Source of the DNA: Ruminococcaceae bacterium UBA4306
GTDB lineage: Bacteria; Bacillota; Clostridia; Oscillospirales; Acutalibacteraceae
Assembly: GCA_002394725.1 (NCBI GenBank)
Contig: DGUQ01000183.1
Coordinates: forward strand, 1 to 7,368
Reading direction: 5' to 3'
DNA length: 7,368 nt
Position 1 is the first letter of the stretch. Each line of letters starts with the position of its first letter. The notes beneath the pieces were generated by a model. The model was not told where the DNA came from. It saw nothing but the letters and a program-made list of their open reading frames with translations, and ran no database searches. Made by a program: the position numbers and the translations under genes. Below are positions 1 to 5,806 of the stretch, in pieces.

Positions 1-150
1 TAAGTATCAATAAAACACTTTAATATCTATTGCGGAGAATTCCGCATAACTGCGTTGTCAGTCTTGACAGGCGCCAGCCTGCCTGCGCCCTCCGCCTTGT
101 TCTGCGAAATTCTCCGCTAATACCTTTTTAAAGCTTTTTATTGCTACTTA
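1..150. repeat. Long imperfect inverted repeat, MITE-like or ERIC-like palindromic element
   Basis: The first and last 50 bases are imperfect reverse complements. The outer 23 bases of the left arm (1-23) match the reverse complement of the right end at 20 of 23 positions, and the arms share the inner block GCGGAGAATT (32-41), complementary to AATTCTCCGC (108-117). The centre (51-100) is GC-rich and contains smaller palindromes: TGTCA/TGACA (56-60 and 65-69), CAGGC/GCCTG (68-72 and 77-81) and GGCGC/GCGCC (70-74 and 85-89). No open reading frame of note lies inside. The structure resembles a non-autonomous palindromic repeat that could fold into a long hairpin in RNA or DNA. The left end coincides with the window edge, so the true boundary and any target-site duplication cannot be judged. 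No oligo-U run follows the outer stem, so I do not call it a terminator. Confidence 0.75.
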
Positions 151-164
151 GTATAAATCGCAAA

Positions 165-204
165 GGATGAGCGCTGCTCGTCCGCGGATGACCCATGGTC
201 ATCC
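165..204. repeat. Two tandem 19-nt hairpins upstream of xseB
   Basis: Two 19-nt palindromes stand side by side, separated by GC (184-185). The first (165-183) has arms GGATGAGC and GCTCGTCC around GCT, pairing 8 of 8 if one G-T wobble is allowed. The second (186-204) has perfect 8-bp arms GGATGACC and GGTCATCC around CAT. The two units share the outer sequence GGATGA, so they look like diverged copies of one module. They are followed by CCCTACAA (203-210), a word that also ends the repeat before dxs (1501-1508). The TCCGCGGAT at the junction (181-189) recurs in reverse complement at 1397-1405. They end 16 nt before the xseB ribosome binding site, so they probably sit in its leader RNA. No T-tract follows, which argues against a terminator. 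Confidence 0.7.
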
Positions 205-231
205 CTACAAATTGATCGAAAGAGGAAAAAT

Positions 232-477
232 ATGGCTGAACTGAATGACAAAATGGATTTTGAAGAAGCGTACGCCGCGCTGCGTGAGATCGTTACACAG
301 CTTGAAGATCCGAAGAACAAGATCGAAGATAACATCGCTTTATATGAGAAGGCGTGCCGTCTGGTGCTCCTTTGCCGCCGTAAGCTCGATGAAGCGAAGA
401 TGCAGATCACCGATATCAATGAGCGTATCGCGCAGCTCAGAGACAGCGGCGATACTATTTTTGAGGAAGAAGCATGA
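232..477 (+). CDS. xseB: Exodeoxyribonuclease VII small subunit
   Basis: This is the small subunit of exonuclease VII, which binds the large subunit XseA and is needed for processive degradation of single-stranded DNA from both ends into oligonucleotides in the cytoplasm. The 81-residue product has the family's normal length. It shows the typical helical pattern: an FEEAYAALREIVTQLED segment (residues 10-26), then a second helix from about 32 with the ALYEKACRLVLLCRRKLDEAK pattern of alternating charged and hydrophobic positions, as expected for a helical hairpin. The start is set by AGAGGA (221-226), 5 nt before the ATG. The stop overlaps the ispA start in ATGA, indicating translational coupling. 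The xseA partner is normally the preceding gene; here it is not in the window, and 231 nt of repeat-rich DNA lies upstream. The call rests on motif pattern, size and the xseB-ispA neighbourhood. Confidence 0.93.
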   Translation: MAELNDKMDFEEAYAALREIVTQLEDPKNKIEDNIALYEKACRLVLLCRRKLDEAKMQITDINERIAQLRDSGDTIFEEEA

Positions 478-1346
478 AGGATTATATCAAAGAAATAGAA
501 GCCGCTATCGAGCGGTACATTCCGCAGGAAAAGGTGGCGGAGCAAAAGCTGATCGACGCGGTGCGTTATTCGCTGAGCCTTAAGGGCAAGCGCGTACGTC
601 CCTCGCTGACGCTGGCGTTCGCCGAGCTGTGCGGCGGTTCTGTAGAAGCTGCGATGCCGTTCGCGTGCGCGGTGGAGATGGTGCATACCTATTCGCTGAT
701 CCACGACGATCTGCCCTGCATGGACGATGATGATTATCGTCGCGGACAGCCTGCGAACCATAAGGTGTTCGGCGAGGATATCGCCCTGCTAGCCGGCGAC
801 GCATTGCAGAGCATGGCATATACCACCATGCTCAGTGAAGAGGCGGTAGCCGCTGTCGGCGGAGCGAGAGCCGCCCGTGCCGCGCGTATCTTAGCGGAAA
901 AATCAGGCGTACTCGGCATGGTCGGCGGTCAGGTGATCGATCTGTCGATGGAGCATAAAACCGTCGGGATCGAGCTCGTCCGCCTCATGGAGGAGAAAAA
1001 GACCGCCAATCTGATCGAAGCCGCCTGCATGATCGGCTGTGTTGTTGCCGGCGCGGAGGATGAAAAGATCAACGCCGCCGAGCGATATGCCCATGCCATC
1101 GGGCTGGCGTTCCAGATCGTGGATGATATCCTCGACGTGACCTCGACCGCCGAGGAGCTCGGCAAGCCGATCGGCAGTGATATCGGCAATGAGAAAAACA
1201 CCTTCATGTCGCTGCTCGGTATCGAGCGCTGCCGCGAGTCGGTCGCGTGGCTCACTGAGGAAGCGATCGACGCGTTGTCGGTGTTCGACGGCGATACCAA
1301 GGATCTGGCTGATTTTGCCGTTGCCTTGGCAAACAGGAAGAAATAA
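474..1346 (+). CDS. ispA: Polyprenyl (farnesyl/geranyl) diphosphate synthase
   Basis: This is a trans-isoprenyl diphosphate synthase that condenses isopentenyl diphosphate with allylic diphosphates, probably giving farnesyl diphosphate for quinone and undecaprenyl lipid synthesis. The 290-residue length fits bacterial FPP synthases. Visible motifs in order are GKRVRP (38-43, substrate diphosphate binding), the first Asp-rich motif DDLPCMD (78-84) with the DDxxxxD spacing of bacterial type FPP synthases, RRG (89-91), a KT pair (176-177), and the second Asp-rich motif DDILD (217-221). A small departure is Ala94 in RGQPANHK, where Thr is usual. The ATG overlaps the xseB stop by 4 nt, with AGGA (463-466) 7 nt upstream inside xseB. 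Chain length (C10, C15 or C20) cannot be fixed from the sequence alone, but the neighbouring dxs and the conserved order favour the FPP synthase commonly named ispA in this operon. Confidence 0.93.
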   Translation: MKDYIKEIEAAIERYIPQEKVAEQKLIDAVRYSLSLKGKRVRPSLTLAFAELCGGSVEAAMPFACAVEMVHTYSLIHDDLPCMDDDDYRRGQPANHKVFGEDIALLAGDALQSMAYTTMLSEEAVAAVGGARAARAARILAEKSGVLGMVGGQVIDLSMEHKTVGIELVRLMEEKKTANLIEAACMIGCVVAGAEDEKINAAERYAHAIGLAFQIVDDILDVTSTAEELGKPIGSDIGNEKNTFMSLLGIERCRESVAWLTEEAIDALSVFDGDTKDLADFAVALANRKK

Positions 1347-1363
1347 GGAATCTACCTATTATC

Positions 1364-1506
1364 GTAGGGGAGGGGCTTGCTCCTCCCGTAAGCATGATCC
1401 GCGGAACAGGCGTAAATTGCGTTGAATGATAGGGAATACAGGAAACGGTGAGTTGCTCTGTCCGACATGGATACGAATGATCGGGAGCAGCAAGCCGCTC
1501 CCCTAC
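1364..1506. repeat. 143-bp element with 25-bp terminal inverted repeats between ispA and dxs
   Basis: The left end (1364-1388) and right end (1482-1506) are reverse complements at 23 of 25 positions. The left arm begins GTAGGGGAGGGGCTT and ends CTCCTCCCG. Each arm is also self-complementary: GGGAGG/CCTCCC (1368-1373 and 1382-1387) on the left, GGGAGC/GCTCCC (1483-1488 and 1497-1502) on the right. So each arm can form a small hairpin alone, or the two can pair as one long stem. The 93 bases between the arms contain no credible gene. A short open frame starting at 1426 runs into dxs in another frame and is not real. The element fills most of the 198-nt gap separating ispA from dxs. It looks like a small non-autonomous mobile or structural repeat; no transposase is present. 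Confidence 0.75.
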
Positions 1507-1544
1507 AATCAGATTGTTAAAGAATACAGAGTTTTATTGTTATT

Positions 1545-3413
1545 ATGTCATACGAGATTTTGTCAAAAATTGAATCTCCCTCCGACGTCAAGGCGCTCTC
1601 CGCACAACAGCTCGATCAGCTGTGCGACGAGATCCGCGAGAAGCTCATCGACGTGGTGTCGGTCAACGGCGGTCATCTGTCCTCCAACCTCGGAGTGGTG
1701 GAGCTGACGGTGGCGCTGCATCGGGTCTTTGACTGCCCCTCTGACAGCGTGGTATTCGACGTCGGTCACCAGAGCTACACCCACAAGATGCTCACCGGCC
1801 GCTATGATCAGATCGACACGATCCGCCGTGAGGGCGGTCTGTCGGGCTTTCCCAAGCGTTGTGAGAGCGAATACGACGCGTTCAACGCCGGACACGCCTC
1901 CACCTCGATCTCCGCGGCGCTCGGCATCGCGAAGGCAAAGCTCCTGACGGGAGATCCCTCCTATACCATCGCCGTGATCGGCGACGGCTCGCTGACAGGC
2001 GGTCTAGCCTATGAAGGGCTGAATAATGCCGGTCAGCACAAAAAGAATTTTATCGTGATACTCAACGATAACCGCATGTCCATCAGCCGCAATGTCGGCG
2101 CGATGGCGCGGTATCTTTCCTCGATACGGCTGCAGCCGTGGTATCGCCGTCTGAAGCGCGGTACCGAGCACGCGCTGTTGAGACTCCCGGTTTTAGGCGG
2201 ACCGATCAGCAGTGTGCTCAAGCACTCCAAGTCCAAGGTCAAGCATGTGATGTACCGTCACACCATATTCGATAAGCTGGGGCTGTCCTACTACGGTCCC
2301 GTTGACGGACATAATATGGAAGAGCTGACGAAGGCGCTGTACACGGTCAAGCAGTCCAAAGACCCTGCTCTGCTCCATGTGGTGACCAAAAAGGGCAAGG
2401 GCTACAAATACGCGGAGGATGATTCCGCGTCCTACCACGGCGTCGGCTCCTTCAACATCGACACCGGAGAGCCGATCAGCTCCGACAAGAACTTCTCCTC
2501 CGTTTTCGGTGAAAAGCTCTGTGAGCTGGCGCAGGCGGATGAACGCGTCTGCGCGGTGACGGCGGCGATGCGCACCGGTACGGGGCTGGTGGATTTCGCA
2601 AGGCAATATCGCGATCGCTTCTTTGACGTCGGTATCGCCGAGGAACACGCGGTCACCTTTGCCGCAGGTCTGGCAGTCAACGGCATGCTGCCTGTGTTCG
2701 CGGTCTATTCGACCTTCTTACAGCGCAGCTATGACCAGCTGATCCACGATGTGTCCATGCAGCACGCTCATCTGGTGCTCGGCATCGACCGCGCCGGTGT
2801 GGTCGGCGAGGACGGCGAGACCCATCAGGGCTTGTTCGATGTATCGATGCTCAACGCGATCCCCGAAACCACGATCTACTCGCCCTGTTACTTTGACGGT
2901 CTGGAAAGCGCGCTGACAGCGGCGCTGTTCGATTGCGAAGGCTTAGCGGCGGTGCGCTATCCGCGCGGCGGTGAAGGCACAAAGCCCGAGGGCTATACCG
3001 TCGAAAACCTGAATTACGATATCATCGGGGACAAGGACGCCGACACCCTGCTGATCACCTACGGCAGACTGTTCAACGAGGCAGTTGAAGCCCGTCGGAT
3101 ACTGCAAGAACAAGGAAAGAAGCTCTGCGTCCTAAAACTATGCCGCATCAAGCCGATCGACAAGGAGGCGGTGCGGTTTGCCGCCGATTATCCGCGCGTC
3201 CACTTCTTTGAAGAGGGCATGGCAAGCGGCGGTACGGCTCAGCTGTTCCGCGCGATGCTGGATGACCTCGGCTACAGCGGTGATTATCATGTGACCGCCG
3301 TTGACGAATGCTATGTGCCGCACGCATCCGTGAGCAGTACGCTGAAAAGCCTCGGCTTTGACTCGGAGTCGATGGCGCGATCCGTACAGCAAAGTGAAGA
3401 GGTGAGCGGATGA
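1545..3413 (+). CDS. dxs: 1-deoxy-D-xylulose-5-phosphate synthase
   Basis: This thiamine-diphosphate enzyme joins pyruvate and glyceraldehyde 3-phosphate to make DXP, the entry step of the MEP isoprenoid pathway and a precursor for thiamine and pyridoxal. The 622-residue length is normal. The N-terminal TPP domain carries NGGHLSSNLG (41-50), the GDGSLTGG motif (146-153) and the ILNDN end of the TPP/Mg2+ motif (172-176). The transketolase pyrimidine domain has VGIAEEHAVTFAAG with catalytic Glu366. It reads EEH where E. coli has EQH, a variant I believe is common in clostridial Dxs. DRAGVVGEDGETHQG and YPRGG follow, then the C-terminal transketolase domain from about residue 490. The N-terminus matches the family start well, yet no good Shine-Dalgarno precedes ATG 1545; the nearest purine run (ACAGAG, 1526-1531) is too far away. 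The 3' end overlaps tlyA by 4 nt. Confidence 0.97.
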   Translation: MSYEILSKIESPSDVKALSAQQLDQLCDEIREKLIDVVSVNGGHLSSNLGVVELTVALHRVFDCPSDSVVFDVGHQSYTHKMLTGRYDQIDTIRREGGLSGFPKRCESEYDAFNAGHASTSISAALGIAKAKLLTGDPSYTIAVIGDGSLTGGLAYEGLNNAGQHKKNFIVILNDNRMSISRNVGAMARYLSSIRLQPWYRRLKRGTEHALLRLPVLGGPISSVLKHSKSKVKHVMYRHTIFDKLGLSYYGPVDGHNMEELTKALYTVKQSKDPALLHVVTKKGKGYKYAEDDSASYHGVGSFNIDTGEPISSDKNFSSVFGEKLCELAQADERVCAVTAAMRTGTGLVDFARQYRDRFFDVGIAEEHAVTFAAGLAVNGMLPVFAVYSTFLQRSYDQLIHDVSMQHAHLVLGIDRAGVVGEDGETHQGLFDVSMLNAIPETTIYSPCYFDGLESALTAALFDCEGLAAVRYPRGGEGTKPEGYTVENLNYDIIGDKDADTLLITYGRLFNEAVEARRILQEQGKKLCVLKLCRIKPIDKEAVRFAADYPRVHFFEEGMASGGTAQLFRAMLDDLGYSGDYHVTAVDECYVPHASVSSTLKSLGFDSESMARSVQQSEEVSG

Positions 3414-4213
3414 AGAAACGGCTGGATGTTCTGTTAGTGGAAAAAGGTTTTTTTGAAAGCCGCGAAAAGGCAAAGGCGGTCATCATGTCGGGCTGCGTCT
3501 ACGTCAATAACCAAAAGGCGGATAAGGCAGGCTCCAACTATGACGAGAACGCCGCCGTTGAGGTGCGCGACAACCATATGCGCTACGTATCGCGCGGCGG
3601 CTATAAGCTGGAGAAGGCGATGGAGGTCTTTCCGATCTCGCTCGACGGCAAGGTGACGATGGACATCGGCGCTTCGACAGGAGGCTTCACCGATTGCATG
3701 CTCCAAAACGGCGCCCAAAAGGTCTATGCCGTTGACGTCGGTTACGGTCAGCTGGCGTGGAAGCTGCGCAACGATGAACGCGTCGTCAACCTTGAGCGCA
3801 CCAATATGCGCTATGTTACGACGGAGCAGGTTCCCGAGCCGGTGGACTTCTTCTCCGTTGACGTCGCCTTTATCTCGCTGGAACTGATCCTTCCCGCGGC
3901 ACGCGGCGTATGCGCCGACGACGCGCAGGCTGTCTGCCTGATCAAACCGCAGTTTGAGGCGGGGCGCGAGAACGTCGGCAAAAACGGCGTTGTGCGCGAT
4001 CAAAGGGTGCACCAAAGCGTCGTGCAGGGGATCATCGATTATTGCCTGAATAACGGTTTTTCCGTCTGCGGACTGGACTATTCACCCATCAAGGGACCGC
4101 AGGGGAACATCGAATACTTACTGTATATCAAGCGATCTGATACGCCCGAAAATTATCTCACCGTAACTGCCGCCGAGGTGGTCGCGGCGTCACATGAGGC
4201 GCTTGATCAATAA
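3410..4213 (+). CDS. tlyA: TlyA family 2'-O-ribose rRNA methyltransferase / hemolysin-like protein (YqxC type)
   Basis: This is a 267-residue protein with an N-terminal S4 RNA-binding domain (about 3-60, beginning RLDVLLVEKGFFESREKAKAVI) and a Rossmann-type FtsJ-like methyltransferase domain. The SAM-binding glycine motif is DIGASTGGFTD (85-95), followed by the acidic DVGYGQL (109-115). Candidate K-D-K-E catalytic residues of 2'-O-methyltransferases are Lys66 (SRGGYK), Asp151 (DVAFISL), Lys179 (LIKPQFE) and Glu235 (GNIEYLL). In mycobacteria TlyA methylates 16S and 23S rRNA and affects capreomycin sensitivity; in Firmicutes the homologue YqxC is poorly characterised. The 'hemolysin' label is historical and should not be taken as toxin activity. 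GAGGTG (3399-3404) lies 5 nt before the ATG inside the dxs end, and the 4-nt overlap implies coupling to dxs. The rRNA target in this organism is inferred, not shown. Confidence 0.93.
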   Translation: MKKRLDVLLVEKGFFESREKAKAVIMSGCVYVNNQKADKAGSNYDENAAVEVRDNHMRYVSRGGYKLEKAMEVFPISLDGKVTMDIGASTGGFTDCMLQNGAQKVYAVDVGYGQLAWKLRNDERVVNLERTNMRYVTTEQVPEPVDFFSVDVAFISLELILPAARGVCADDAQAVCLIKPQFEAGRENVGKNGVVRDQRVHQSVVQGIIDYCLNNGFSVCGLDYSPIKGPQGNIEYLLYIKRSDTPENYLTVTAAEVVAASHEALDQ

Positions 4214-4218
4214 ATATC

Positions 4219-4271
4219 GGTGTCGTTGAGGGCACGATACGATGAAAGTATCATGCCGGCAAATGACATCC
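4219..4271. repeat. Long imperfect palindrome between tlyA and nadK
   Basis: The left arm (4219-4240) and right arm (4248-4271) pair imperfectly: 17 of 22 left-arm bases are complementary once two single-base gaps are allowed, and one further position is a G-T wobble. The innermost stem GATAC/GTATC is perfect, around the 7-nt loop GATGAAA (4241-4247). The matching blocks are TGTC/GACA, GGCA/TGCC and GATAC/GTATC. It occupies nearly all of the 76-nt gap and ends 8 nt before the nadK ribosome binding site. No T-run follows, so intrinsic termination is unlikely. It has the form of a short palindromic intergenic repeat, or an RNA hairpin that could be a processing or stability site. Confidence 0.65.
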
Positions 4272-4289
4272 AAGCACCGGGGGAAACCT

Positions 4290-5129
4290 ATGAAAATATC
4301 CCTGATAGTCAACAAAGATAAGGCGCTCGCCGTGGACGCGGCACAGTGTGTCATTAAGGAGCTTGCGCCATATGGCGTCGAGTTCCTGTCCTGCGAGGAT
4401 TGTCCCGTAGAGGGGACGACGGTGATGTCCTCGGCTGAGGAGATCATCCGCGCCTGTGATATCGCGGTGACGGTCGGCGGCGACGGCACCATCATCCACA
4501 ACGCGAAATTCGCCGCTATATACGACAAGCCGCTTTTGGGCGTCAATTTGGGCAGGGTCGGTTTTGTCGCCAACATCGAGCCCGACGAGATGGAGGAGCT
4601 GAGAAAGCTCGTGACCGGTGAGTATCGTATCCAGAGGCGGATGCTGCTCGAGATCACCGTGGAAAAGGATGGCGAACAGCGCCTCATGACCGCGGTGAAT
4701 GAAGCGGTCATCCACCGTGATACGCTCGCGAATATGGTCGATATCTCGGTGGAGCTCGACGGCGAGAGGATCATTTCCTATCGTGCCGACGGCATGATGT
4801 TTTCTACCCCCACGGGCTCTACGGCATATTCGTTTTCTGCCGGAGGTCCCGTGATCGAGCCGGATATGAACTGCATCCTGCTCACGCCCATCTGTCCGCA
4901 TGCCCTGACGTCGCGTCAGGTGGTCTTTACCGAGGACGCTGTGCTCCGCGCGCGCGTTCATCCCGAGTCCACCCTCAAATGCTATATGACGGTGGACGGT
5001 CAGAATCACATCCCCATCTCCTCTGACGATATCATCACGGTGAGAAAATCACCGAAAGCGCTGCAGCTGATTATTCTGAAAGAGAAGAATTTTTATACGC
5101 TTCTCAACGAAAAACTAAAGGAGTTCTAA
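4290..5129 (+). CDS. nadK: NAD kinase
   Basis: NadK phosphorylates NAD at the 2' hydroxyl of the adenosine ribose to make NADP in the cytoplasm. The 279-residue product from this start has the normal length. It shows the kinase signature GGDGT (63-67), with the expected LGVNLGRVGFVANI (83-96) after it. The NE/D motif VNE (136-138) follows, then the region ADGMMFSTPTGSTAYSFSAG (166-185) and LTPICPHAL in the C-terminal beta domain. An in-frame ATG at 4242 would add 16 residues, but these (MKVSCRQ...) do not resemble NadK and that ATG lies in the loop of the palindrome. The start at 4290 gives MKISLIVNKDK, the usual first strand of the fold, with GGGGG (4279-4283) 6 nt upstream, so I prefer it. 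The TAA stop shares its last base with the argR start. Confidence 0.96.
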   Translation: MKISLIVNKDKALAVDAAQCVIKELAPYGVEFLSCEDCPVEGTTVMSSAEEIIRACDIAVTVGGDGTIIHNAKFAAIYDKPLLGVNLGRVGFVANIEPDEMEELRKLVTGEYRIQRRMLLEITVEKDGEQRLMTAVNEAVIHRDTLANMVDISVELDGERIISYRADGMMFSTPTGSTAYSFSAGGPVIEPDMNCILLTPICPHALTSRQVVFTEDAVLRARVHPESTLKCYMTVDGQNHIPISSDDIITVRKSPKALQLIILKEKNFYTLLNEKLKEF

Positions 5130-5584
5130 TGGAAATGAAGCTAACAAGACACAACAAGATTCTGGAGCTGATCAACAAGTATCCGATCACCACACAGGAG
5201 GAGTTGATCGATTATCTGCGCAAGGAGGGCTATGATGTGACACAGTCCACCGTATCCCGTGATATCAAACAGCTTCGCCTGACCAAGACCCTCTTGGCAG
5301 ACGGTAAATACCGTTATCAGGCGTCGCCCAGCTCCGAAAAAGGCGCGAAGAATAATTTCAGAACCATCTTCTCGTCCTCTGTCATCTCGGTGGAAACCGC
5401 GGTGAACATCGTTGTGATCAAGACCTTCAGCGGTATGGCGCAGGCAGCGTGTGCCGCATTGGATATGATGTCCTTTGAGGCGGTGCTCGGTACACTGGCA
5501 GGTGAGGATACCATCCTCGTCGTCTGCAAGGACGCGGAGCAAGCCGCCGCCTGCTGTGAGGAATTCAAAACCTTTCTTTCTTAA
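5129..5584 (+). CDS. argR: Arginine repressor ArgR/AhrC
   Basis: This is a hexameric transcription factor that uses arginine as co-effector to repress arginine biosynthesis and, in Bacillus-type homologues, activate catabolism. The 151 residues match the family length. The N-terminal winged helix-turn-helix (about 4-65) contains RHNKILELI (7-15), the TTQEELIDYL helix (21-30) and the recognition helix TQSTVSRDIKQL (38-49). The C-terminal oligomerisation and arginine-binding domain (about 80-150) has KTFSGMAQAACAALD (98-112) and GTLAGEDTILVV (121-132). GEDT replaces the GDDT of the E. coli and B. subtilis proteins at the arginine-contact acidic pair, a conservative Asp-to-Glu change. AAAGGAG (5117-5123) sits 5 nt before ATG 5129. 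A second ATG at 5135 would start closer to the conserved region, but its spacing is less good. No ArgR operator-like palindrome is evident in the window, so autoregulation is not supported here. Confidence 0.96.
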   Translation: MEMKLTRHNKILELINKYPITTQEELIDYLRKEGYDVTQSTVSRDIKQLRLTKTLLADGKYRYQASPSSEKGAKNNFRTIFSSSVISVETAVNIVVIKTFSGMAQAACAALDMMSFEAVLGTLAGEDTILVVCKDAEQAAACCEEFKTFLS

Positions 5585-5590
5585 ATCCGA

Positions 5591-5759
5591 GTAGGGGAGG
5601 GGCTTTGAGGAGTTGTCCAAATCTGTTGAGGTGCTGTCAAAGGCTTGATTTTGGTTACGGCAATGCGTAAGCTGATTTGGTATACAATTCCCATGCACCA
5701 GCGCAGAAGGAGCAGACACGCATGTCTGCGATTGGCTAAGCGCCACGGCGCTCCTCCCG
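5591..5759. repeat. Apparently split copy of the ispA-dxs repeat arm, in the argR-recN gap
   Basis: The 15 bases GTAGGGGAGGGGCTT at 5591-5605 are identical to 1364-1378. The 10 bases GCTCCTCCCG at 5750-5759 are identical to 1379-1388. In the ispA-dxs arm these two words are contiguous; here they are separated by 144 nt (5606-5749). This could be an insertion into a copy of the same arm, or a member of the family with a longer middle. The intervening DNA has no credible gene on either strand. It is somewhat more AT-rich than the genes around 5620-5690 and ends in small hairpins. The gap contains no U-rich terminator after argR. Confidence 0.55.
5678..5688 (+). promoter_or_regulatory. Possible extended -10 promoter element upstream of recN
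   Basis: TGG followed by TATACAAT gives a TGn-TATACA extended -10 sequence inside the argR-recN gap. No good -35 hexamer sits 16-18 nt upstream, so the case depends on the extended -10 alone. It would provide recN with its own transcript, starting near 5694 and including the hairpins at 5712-5786. No LexA-type SOS box (GAAC-N4-GTTC) is visible nearby. This is a weak prediction. Confidence 0.22.
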
Positions 5760-5786
5760 ATCATCAACGACACGGGCAGCGCCCGT
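5712..5786. repeat. Three consecutive short hairpins upstream of recN
   Basis: Three perfect small palindromes follow one another: GCAGACA/TGTCTGC (5712-5718 and 5723-5729, loop CGCA), AGCGCC/GGCGCT (5739-5744 and 5747-5752, spacer AC) and ACGGGC/GCCCGT (5772-5777 and 5781-5786, loop AGC). They end 7 nt before the recN ribosome binding site. No T-tract follows any of them. The second hairpin has only 2 nt between its arms, so in RNA its innermost pair or two would open. The layout parallels the tandem hairpins ahead of xseB, suggesting related modular intergenic repeats or a structured leader. Confidence 0.6.
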
Positions 5787-5806
5787 CATTCATAAAGGAA
5801 CAACAT

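Noticed and set aside
64..69. Perfect TTGACA, a -35-like hexamer
   Set aside because: It lies within the small TGTCA/TGACA palindrome of the 1-150 repeat, and no -10-like sequence occurs 16-18 nt downstream (the region is GC-rich).
152..158. TATAAAT as a possible -10 for xseB
   Set aside because: No acceptable -35 hexamer at 16-18 nt upstream and no extended -10 TG; the region is simply the AT-rich outer arm of the repeat.
1..231. CRISPR array or riboswitch in the leader region
   Set aside because: There are no regularly spaced direct repeats, and I recognise no conserved riboswitch core. The repeats are inverted and of different lengths.
929..1300. Long minus-strand open frames opposite ispA, dxs, tlyA, nadK and recN (for example 929-1300, 2193-2648, 3434-4015, 4251-5009, 5957-6460)
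   Set aside because: They mirror conserved + strand genes, have low-complexity Arg/Ser-rich or His/Arg-rich translations, and lack a recognisable domain or ribosome binding site. They are by-products of GC-biased codon use.
1426..1707. Small + strand open frame of 93 codons between ispA and dxs
   Set aside because: It starts inside the repeat, overlaps the well-supported dxs N-terminus in another frame, and has no recognisable motif.
3410..4213. TlyA as a hemolysin or toxin
   Set aside because: The S4 plus FtsJ-like domains with K-D-K-E candidates and the SAM motif indicate an RNA methyltransferase; no secretion signal or membrane segment is visible.
4214..4289. Intrinsic terminator after tlyA
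   Set aside because: There is a stem, but it is imperfect, not GC-rich near its base, and not followed by a T-run.
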